Source: Ovis canadensis
Lineage: Eukaryota > Chordata > Mammalia > Artiodactyla > Bovidae
Direction of reading: 5' to 3'
Length of the DNA stretch: 64,000 nt
Assembly (NCBI RefSeq): GCF_042477335.2
Contig: NC_091247.1
Span: 17,408,501 to 17,472,500, forward strand
A program made the position numbers and the translations under genes. Under the pieces are notes generated by a model. The model saw only the letters and a list, made by a program, of their open reading frames with translations. It did no database searches and was not told the origin of the DNA. Below are positions 56,988 through 64,000 of this stretch, piece after piece. Positions within the stretch are counted from its first letter, which is position 1. Each line of letters opens with the position of its first letter.

Positions 56988-58098
56988 AACTTCAGAAAAA
57001 CACCTATTTCTGCTTTATTGACTATGTCAAATCCTTTAACTGTATGGATCACAATAAACTGTGGAAGATTCTTAAAGAGATGGGAATACCAGACCACCTG
57101 ACATGCCTCTTGAGAAACCTGTATGCAGGTCAGGAAGCAACAGTTAGAACTCGACAGGGAACAACAGACTGGTTCCAAATAGGAAAAGGAGTATGTCAAG
57201 GCTGCGTATTGTCACCCTGCTTATTTAACTTCTATGCAAAATACATCATGAGAAACGCTGGGCTGGAAGAAGCACAAGCTGAAATTAAGATTGCCGGGAG
57301 AAATATCAATAACCTCAGATATGCAGATGACACCACCTTTATGGCAGAAAGTGAAGAGGAACTAAAAAGCTTCTTGATGAAAGTGAAAGAGGAGAGTGAA
57401 AAAGTTGGCTTAAAGCTCAACGTTCAGAAAACGAAGATAATGGCATCTGGTCCCATCACTTCATGGCAAATAGAAGAGGAAACAATAGCTGACTTTATAT
57501 TTTGGGGCTCCAAAATCACTGCAGATGGTGATTGCAGCCATGAAATTAAAAGATACTTACTCCTTGGAAGGAAAGTTATGACCAACCTAGACAGCATATT
57601 AAAAAGCAGAGACATTACTTTGTCAGCAAAGGTCCGTCTAGTCAAGGCTATTGTTTCTCCAGTGGTCACGTATGGATGTGAGAGTTGTACTATAAACAAA
57701 GCTGAATGCAGAAGAATTGATGCTTTTGAAATGTGGTGTTAGAGAAGATGCTTGAGAGTCCCTTGGACTGCAAGGAGATCCAACCAGTCCATCCTAAAGG
57801 AGATCAGTCCTGGGTGTTCATTGGAAGGACTGATGTTGAAGCTAAAACTCCAATACTTTGGCTACCTGATGGGAAGAGCTGACTCATTTGAAAAGACCCT
57901 GATGCTGGGAAAGATTGAGGGCAGGAGGAGAAGGGGACGACAGAGGATGAGATGGTTGGATGGCATCATCAACTCAATGGACATGGGTTTGGGTGGGCTC
58001 TGGGAGTTGGTGATGGACAGGGAGGCCTGGCATGCTGTGGTTTATGGGGTCACAAAGAATTGGACACAACTGAGCGACTGAAGTGAACTGAACTGATA
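56988..58098 (+). mobile_element. BovB LINE, best preserved copy
   Basis: About 1.1 kb of BovB from 'acttcagaaaaacacctatt' to 'gtgaactgaactgatag', covering the reverse-transcriptase palm to the 3' end. The endonuclease and N-terminal half are missing. Confidence 0.95.
57044..58081 (+). pseudogene. BovB reverse transcriptase C-terminal part, one stop
   Basis: The frame from 57044 to 58081 stays open for 345 codons except for one TAG at 57740-57742. Other BovB copies here have a glycine-less TGG-type codon context at this place (gtggtgttggagaag versus gtggtgttagagaag), which suggests one G-to-A change. The YADD catalytic motif of the reverse transcriptase is intact at residues 93-96 (57320-57331), preceded by FQIGKGVCQG, a conserved palm segment. 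The protein of RTE-class LINEs also carries an N-terminal endonuclease, absent here. The ATG at 57044 is an internal methionine, not the true start. The gene is a fragment and cannot move by itself. Confidence 0.92.
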
Positions 58099-58159
58099 GA
58101 GCTATGAAGTTTGTCAGCATCAAAAAATTGTCCAGTGAGTAAAAAATTGTCTATATCAA

Positions 58160-58292
58160 GGTTGGATGGCATCATTGAATCAATGGACATGCGTTTGAAC
58201 AAACTCCAGGAGATAGTGAAGGACCAGAAAGCCTGGCGTGCTGCAGTCCATGGGGTCACAAAGAGTTTGGACCCAATGAGTGACTAAGCACC
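58160..58292 (+). mobile_element. BovB LINE 3'-end fragment
   Basis: A second, shorter BovB terminus just after the 1.1-kb copy: 'aggttggatggcatcattga', 'aaactccaggagatagtgaa', 'cacaaagagtttggacccaa'. Confidence 0.85.
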
Positions 58293-58616
58293 AGTGCATG
58301 CACCCTTTACATTTTTAGCCCAGTGGTCTTAACTTTGTTCTCCTGATCTAGAGGAGAGTCCCAGGAGCCTGAGTTGGGCATAAGTGTTGGAGAGTCGGGG
58401 AGAGGGGCATGGGAGGCAGGCATGGTTGGTCTGCATGGCTGAGGAACAAACCCAACCAACTGGATGGAGCCTGGTCCCTGCCTGTTAAGGAACCAACTCC
58501 ATGAGAGGCTCTGCCTGGGATGCTTTCAGTGAAGCTGGACCTGCAGTTACCTAGCACTGGGCTGCAAGGGTAAGAGCAGGGCTCAGATCCCCCCATGAGC
58601 CCACATGCAGCAAGCA
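58293..58616. other. Unique sequence, no gene seen
   Basis: Nothing recognised. Confidence 0.35.
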
Positions 58617-58661
<45 letters not shown>

Positions 58662-58666
58662 ACACG
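58617..58666. repeat. (CA)n microsatellite
   Basis: About 20 CA units interrupted by one TA near 58656; likely length-polymorphic. Confidence 0.97.
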
Positions 58667-59397
58667 AACTCCTCCTCTCCTCCATCTGTTCTAGCCACTG
58701 CCCTCCACCTCTCCAGAGGACTCCTCTGGCCTTCTGGACGTTGCTGCAAAGGAAGGGTGCTGAGCAGGGACAGTGGAGATATGTCAGCCTAGAGCTCAGT
58801 GGACAGTGGACGTGCCTTGGTGGTTTTGGCAGAGGGAGGAATTCCGTGGTCGAGAGATTCAGAGAGGGGGCAGGAGGCAGGGTCCAGTGTGGAGGTGAGT
58901 GCAGAGGGCTGCGAGGAAGGGAGAACAGCAGCAGGAACGAGGGTCATCAGGTCCATCCTCTCAGCCTAATGGCCAAAGAAGGGACCTCCCTCCTGGTAGG
59001 CAGAGGCTGTTGGTCCTCCCTTACCTGCTGGATGGCAGCAGGAAGTTCTGGGCTCAAAGACTCTCTACCACGTGCTCAGTTCCCTGGCTCTTCTGCAAAA
59101 TGGTGCAGGAGCTGGAAGGGTTGCGAAGAGATGCCCCCATGCATCCTCCTGCCGCTGGATCCGTGGCACCTGCTGGGAGTCAAGGTCACGGCCCTCGGGG
59201 CAGTCAGAGTCTGTGCTGGAAACAAGGCCACCAGATCTAAGCCCAGGGATCCTCTGGCGTGCAGAGCACTTCCTAAAAAGCAGACTCTGAGGACAGCAGG
59301 GCTGCTGCTCAGAGAAGTCAAACCACCAGCCCAAGGAACCGCAGCAGGTCAGCAGAGACGTGGATACCACGGGTGTTAGAAGTGACGGGCAGTGACT
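58667..59397. other. GC-moderate unique sequence
   Basis: Open frames of 212 codons (58741-59379, plus), 113 codons (plus) and 131 codons (59065-59460, minus) overlap in several registers. None shows a recognisable domain, and the minus frame runs into the next SINE. I do not call a gene. Confidence 0.4.
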
Positions 59398-59606
59398 GGG
59401 GAGGCTCCCAGGGGACTCAAGGTAAAGAACCCGCCTGCAATGCAGGAGATGTGGGTTCAATCCCTGGGTCCGAGAGATTCCCCTGGAGGAGGAAATGGCA
59501 ACTCATGCCAGTATTCTTGCCTGGAGCATTCCTTTGACAGAGGAGCCTGGTGGGCTGCAGTCCATGGAGTCGCAAAGAGTCAGACACAACTGATTGACTG
59601 AACAAT
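59398..59606 (+). mobile_element. Bov-tA SINE
   Basis: Forward copy from 'ggggaggctcccaggggact' to 'aactgattgactgaacaatg'. Confidence 0.9.
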
Positions 59607-60479
59607 GAGCAACTATCAGATGTGGGAAAATTATTTTTAATTTTGAAAACAATGAAGAGTGCTAAATATAAAATGTAACACAAAAATATAGACTCTGAAC
59701 ACTGACAGGTGGAGAACTGAACAAATTTAAGAATGGAGGAATATGGAGGTATAAACAGAGTTTTAGGATGAAAGGGCTTTTTAAGTAGTGAGCAAAGGGA
59801 TGATGTATGTGATAAATATGTCAGGACAAATGACCATCAAATTGGGGAAAATGTCACACTCCTGCTTCATGCTGTATTCAATTTTAGGCACAAAGAGAGA
59901 TGAAGTTTTTGCAATCTCCCAGAAGATTATTATACTAATGTTTTTGAACTTTTTATACTTTCCACTACTTCTTTGTTTGAAGCAGATAGTGACTCTGTCA
60001 AATGGCAGTGATAAGACTTCACTTGATGGATTTTTAGCTTCTAGTGTCCTCCCATTTACTGGTCTTTAACTTGAGATACTTGTCATCATTTAAGAAAATA
60101 TCTTCCTATTCCAATTCATTAGTGTGTTGATAAGGACTTGTAAGGTTTATAACATTTCTTATTAGTCTCTGTAAAAATCCCCTATAAAACAAATTGGTTG
60201 GGCCCTTAGAGTATATCTATTTTTAAGACGTTTGAAATGTATTATCAGATTATCTTCCAGAATCCTTACCTCGCATTTAGAGTCTTGCCAACGGTACACA
60301 CCCTTGGCACAGTCTAACTGTGTAACAGTCTTACAGCTAACTGTGTTAGCATTCTGAAGCATATTAGAAGTTTATATTATGCTGTACATACTCTTCTACC
60401 TGCTTGCCCACACGAGATCAAGTGACCATGAAATATACCAGGTATTTTTCCAGGGTTTCTTTAAGCACAAAGAATTCAA
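59607..60479. other. AT-rich sequence, probably partly old L1
   Basis: The 60220-60300 part (attatcttccagaatcc) recalls L1M but I cannot fix its limits. No gene is seen. Confidence 0.4.
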
Positions 60480-61250
60480 ATTCAAATTTATTTCCTTTCT
60501 TTTGTTCATGAGAGTTAAATGTGTTTGAAATATTTCTGTACATACCTGTAGAGCACTGTCATTATGCTTCCTAACAGCTAGACAGGATTTCATGAATAGA
60601 AGCAGCACCAATTATTCAAATAGTAGCCTATTGATGGGCACTTAGCAAGTTTTTAGCACTCTGCTATCACCTCGGTGCTGGGGAGCATAACGCTGTAAAT
60701 CCATCACTTCACATACCTGCAAACATACCCACAGAAACTCCAAACTGTACAGTCCTTGTCCGAGGCTACATGAACCTGTAATGCTCAGAGCTATTGCTGA
60801 ATTTTCCTTCAAAAGGGTTTTAAAACCAAATAATCCCATTATGCATGTCTGACTGGCCACTGACACAGACTGCCAACAGTGTTGTGACGTTCCTGGTCTT
60901 CGCTGATCCCAGAGGTGATAAACTATACCTTGCGTTTTATTGTATCACTTGTTTCTTACTGTGAGAGGTGAACATCTTTTCCTATGGGTAAGAGCCATTT
61001 GCATTTCTTCTCTTGTGCATTTCTTCAACTATTTTTCACTCAGATTTCCATTGTTTTGTTTGCCATTTCATTAAAAATTTTCTTGAGTTCTTTAGGTATG
61101 ATGGATCTCAGTCCTTTTTGTGATAGACCTATAAATACAGTTTTCTTGCTTATGATTTTGCTTATATGATTTTTTATGCACAAGGGTTTTTTGTAGTTTA
61201 TTTTTTGTTTAGTCAACTTTATCATTATCTTCCTATGTGAGTTTTTAATT
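60480..61250 (-). repeat. L1M remnant
   Basis: 'ttcaaatagtagcctattga', 'gaggtgaacatcttttccta', 'agccatttgcatttcttctc' and 'aaaattttcttgagttcttt' follow antisense L1 ORF2 C-terminus order. Confidence 0.7.
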
Positions 61251-61282
61251 GTGAGCTGTATTACAATGATCTTTCTGAATGC

Positions 61283-61319
61283 ATGTGTATGTGTGTGTGT
61301 ATGTGTGTGTGTGTGCACG
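61283..61319. repeat. (TG)n microsatellite
   Basis: TG repeats with TA interruptions directly beside the SINE's tail end. Confidence 0.9.
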
Positions 61320-61514
61320 TGCTTTTGGTCATATCTGACTCCTTGCAACCCCATGGACTATAGCCCACCAAGCGCCTCTGTCCAGGCAAGAATACTGGAG
61401 TATATTGCAAGTTCCTTCTTCAGGGGATCTTCCAGACCCAGGGATCGAACCCTTCTCTTACGCCTCCTGCATTGGCAGGCAGGTTCTTTATCAGTTGAGC
61501 CAACCGGGGAAGTC
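61320..61514 (-). mobile_element. Bov-tA SINE
   Basis: Reverse copy with about 20 bases missing inside the Bov-A body (ctgtccaggcaagaatac joins two normally separated boxes), ending 'aaccggggaagtcc'. Confidence 0.88.
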
Positions 61515-61676
61515 CATCTTCCTGTACAAAGCTATAGTGTCATGTCCCTGTGCTTCTTTTAGTATGTTTGTGCTTTTACTTTTTAAATTCTTTTTCATTT
61601 TTTATATGTAAATCTTTGATCATATGTTTAAATCAATGATCAATAGATCATCGATCTCTCTTTAATTATTTTCATC

Positions 61677-61879
61677 AGAAATACATTGAAGTCATTGCTC
61701 TGTAACAACCTGGAGGGAAGGGGTAGGAAGGGAGGTGGGAAGTAGGGGTTCAGGAGGGAGGAAAAATATATATATACCCATGGCCAATGCATGCTGATGT
61801 ATGGGAAAAACCATCACAGTTTTGTAAAGTAATTATCTACCAATTAAAATCAAAAAAATAAAAAAGAAATATGTTGAAG
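61677..61879 (+). mobile_element. L1-BT 3'-end insertion with near-perfect TSD
   Basis: G-rich L1 3' UTR (61712-61760), 'acccatggccaatgcatgct', 'gttttgtaaagtaattatct' and an A-rich tail. Flanks agaaatacattgaag (61677-61691) and agaaatatgttgaag (61865-61879) match at 13 of 15 positions. Confidence 0.88.
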
Positions 61880-62020
61880 ATGTTTTTCAAATTTAAAGAT
61901 ATTTTTCCTAGTTATTATTTTAATAACTTTATGCATTGTAGTTAAAGATGTTGTCTTTTACTATTATTCATTTTGAAACACATTGAGATTTATTTTGACC
62001 TAATATATGACTACTTGTTA
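61880..62020 (-). repeat. L1M ORF2 remnant (endonuclease C-terminal part)
   Basis: 'acacattgagatttattttg' and 'acctaatatatgac' match the antisense of the L1 endonuclease end (before the SRIDH-type segment). Confidence 0.55.
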
Positions 62021-62254
62021 TGAATCCTGGAAAGCCTCCATAAGAGAGCAGAGATTGATCTACAGGAGTCAAATGCACTCTGTCTATGAAGTCTTCTTTA
62101 GTCATATTGGGCTAAATGGTGGTTTTTTTCAGTTCCATCGACCGTCTCCTTTCTCTCTTCTCAGTGCTCTGTTCAGATTAGTGCTTGTCCTCACAAACAG
62201 AGCTGATGGGAGTGCCTTGATGGGGTGAAACGCAGTGCATGTATGATGGGCAGT

Positions 62255-62563
62255 AGCCTTGATGACGGAGAAGGCAATGGCACCCCACTCCAGTATCTTG
62301 CCTGGAAAATCTCATGGGCGGAGGAGCCTGGTAGGCTGCAGTCCATGGGGTCACTAGGAGTGGGACACGACTGAGAGACTTCACTTTCACTTTTCACTTT
62401 CATGCACTGGAGAAGGAAATGGCAACCCACTCCAGTGTTCTTGCCTAGAGAATCCCAGGGACGGGGGAGCCTGGTGGGCTGCCGTCTATGGGGTCGCACA
62501 GAGTCAGACACGACCGAAGTGACTTAGCAGCAGCGGCAGCAGCAGCAGCAGCAGCCTTGATGA
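62255..62563 (+). mobile_element. Bov-A2 dimeric SINE with 11-bp TSD
   Basis: Forward dimer with the ttcactttcacttttcactt linker at 62382-62401 and a (CAG)n tail at about 62528-62553. A perfect duplication agccttgatga at 62255-62265 and 62553-62563 brackets it. Confidence 0.95.
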
Positions 62564-63149
62564 AGTGAAGTGCTCAAGATGAAAGGTTCTGCAGGTGGTG
62601 CCTGCCTCCCTGGATGGCCCTTGACTCCTTGGATGATGTAACCAGGAAGCCAGGTGACTGGGCTCCTGTAGGTGAATTCTGACCACTTGAAGTCTGACAG
62701 AGAGATTCCTCTCTTTTCTTGCCATACAGGAACTTTCTGAGGTGTAATTTCTCCTTGAAAAATTGAGCCAAGAAACATCCTACACTGAAAGAACACAATT
62801 GCTGAAACCTCTGAGAGGCTGGCCCTGAACCATGGCCTATTGTATCGCCCCAAACCTCCCTTTGACTCCCTTCTTTTTTCCTCAGTTTCACAGCCTTGGG
62901 CTTGAGACTGTGTCAGCATTTTAATCCATGCTTTACTATGTTTTTTCCTAGGAGACCAGGCAAAGGAAATAGTCGTACTTATTTTTTATTCACTTGATTA
63001 ATGGCTGGAGAGAGATAAAGCAGAGACAGGAGTTAATATATTTTGCTCCTATTATGTTTCTATTTTAGCATGTATCTCATAATTTCTTCTTTAAAATGTC
63101 ACTGATATGTTATTATGTGCATGAATTCTCACAACATTTCATATCGTTA
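62564..63149. other. Unique sequence, no gene seen
   Basis: Frames of 105-131 codons on the minus strand (62524-62919) start outside and run into the CAG tail of the SINE; no domain is recognised. Confidence 0.4.
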
Positions 63150-63245
63150 TTCATAAGGTATTTATTGAAACCTACAAACTGTCTGGCCTTGACCTTGGAT
63201 ATAGCAATAAACAAAAGTAACTAAAATTCCTGCCCTCAAGTATTT
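63150..63245 (-). repeat. L2 3'-end remnant
   Basis: 'ggtatttattgaaacctaca', 'gatatagcaataaacaaaag' and 'attcctgccctcaagtattt' match antisense L2. Confidence 0.7.
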
Positions 63246-63284
63246 AGATTCTAGTATTTATCCACTGTGGAGTTCAGCATTATA

Positions 63285-63540
63285 AAATACTATCTTTAGG
63301 TCATTTTATGTTTATGGAGTGAATTCCATCTTGTCTGACATTAAGGTCACTGCTTACTTAAGTCTTGCATGTGCCATTATGCTATGTCTATTGATTTAAT
63401 TTCAACCTTCCTCAATTATTTTTGTTTTAGATGTGTCTTTTTATACAGCATAGAGTAGGATTTGTTATTTTGTTTTGTGATTCTTCCTGAAAATCTTTTG
63501 TATAATAGATAAGATTATATATTCATTGATTAGTAAGGCA
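63285..63540 (-). repeat. L1M ORF2 remnant (endonuclease N-terminal part)
   Basis: 'gatttaatttcaaccttcct' and 'tgttttagatgtgtcttttt' match the antisense of the L1 endonuclease region around the QETH motif. Reading frames are lost. Confidence 0.6.
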
Positions 63541-64000
63541 GATATGCTTGAGCTTGGCTTTCATATAAGCCAAGGTTCAACTTGAGACACAGAACCATTG
63601 GGTTATTTACCTTAAAGTATTTATTGCAAGGGAATGACTAATTGAGTTGTGGGGGTCACGAAGTGAGCCCAGAATCTGGGAAGCAGTCCATCAGAAGAGG
63701 AAAGCCGGAGCTCTGAACCACAGAGCAAACCTGCTCTGCAGTCTGCCATCCCTCCAAGCACAGACCTAACCAGAAGACAGCAAATGAGCCACTTTTCCAT
63801 TCAGAGGGTCTTTGTGGAGGAGGGCATTGGACAAGAGGGAGGGAGGCTGGCAGAGCCAAGATCCCCCCATGAAAAATAAAAGAGATGGAGGCAATGGAAC
63901 ACAGACTTTTGTCCCTTACATCCCCCAGAACCAACCCTTACAAACCTTCCCATGGGGTCAGGTCAGCAATGTGTGCTGACTACCCATGACTTGCCCTCTA
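63541..64000. other. Unique sequence, no gene seen
   Basis: A 92-codon frame at 63656-63934 (minus) has no recognisable domain. Confidence 0.4.

Noticed and set aside
58741-59379. 212-codon plus-strand open frame
   Set aside because: It lies in GC-moderate DNA with competing frames on both strands and shows no domain, conserved motif or clear start context.
62524-62919. 131-codon minus-strand frame ending in poly-Cys
   Set aside because: The poly-Cys end is just the CAG tail of the adjacent Bov-A2 read in antisense.

Overview
This is a stretch of mammalian nuclear DNA from a ruminant, most likely Bos or a close bovid. The evidence is the density of lineage-specific retroposons: tRNA-Glu-headed Bov-tA SINEs, dimeric Bov-A2 SINEs, many 5'-truncated copies of the RTE-type LINE BovB, bovine-type L1 (L1-BT) and CHR-type tRNA SINEs. 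Under these lies an older mammalian layer of MIR, L2, L1M, MER5A/hAT, Tigger1 and MaLR LTR remnants. I found no convincing functional protein-coding exon, RNA gene, operon or CRISPR array. The window reads as an intergenic or deep-intronic repeat landscape, and nearly every long open frame lies inside a retroelement.

Layout. 1-9 kb: mostly unique DNA with scattered SINEs, two local tandem duplications (103-bp and 73-bp units) and a 116-bp near-identical duplicated segment (7095-7210 and 8268-8383). 9-14 kb: a palindromic mariner MITE, an L2 3' end, Bov-A2 and Bov-tA copies and an AT-rich tract. 14.6-15.8 kb: an intronless, decayed copy of the RNA helicase gene DDX21 on the minus strand. 17-25 kb: BovB pieces including a 1.05-kb minus copy, a MaLR LTR remnant, a solo Bov-A monomer and SINEs. 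25.5-27.3 kb: SINE and L1 tails flanking a CpG-dense 0.6-kb block that no repeat explains. 28.8-30.6 kb: SINEs, MIRs, a perfect 18-bp triplication and two SINEs inserted at one target site. 30.66-34.37 kb: a 3.7-kb 5'-truncated L1-BT on the minus strand with broken ORF2. 35.4-37.2 kb: MER5A, then an internally deleted Tigger1 transposon whose deletion point holds two oppositely oriented Bov-A/BovB pieces. 37.7-56 kb: alternating unique DNA, MIR/L2/L1M relics, SINEs and BovB tails. 57-58.1 kb: the best preserved BovB reverse-transcriptase segment, broken by one in-frame stop. 58-64 kb: a CA microsatellite, SINEs and old L1.

How the parts relate. BovB and L1 supply the reverse transcriptases in trans; the SINEs and the DDX21 copy are passive products of that machinery. 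Target-site duplications (TSDs) found by eye support many individual insertions. I looked for an undescribed system and did not find one. The most unusual signals are insertion-history features (reuse of one target site, the foldback at the Tigger1 deletion point, the local 116-bp duplication) and the unexplained CpG-dense block. Family names are from recognition of consensus sequences, not a database search; boundaries of ancient repeats are approximate by tens of bases.
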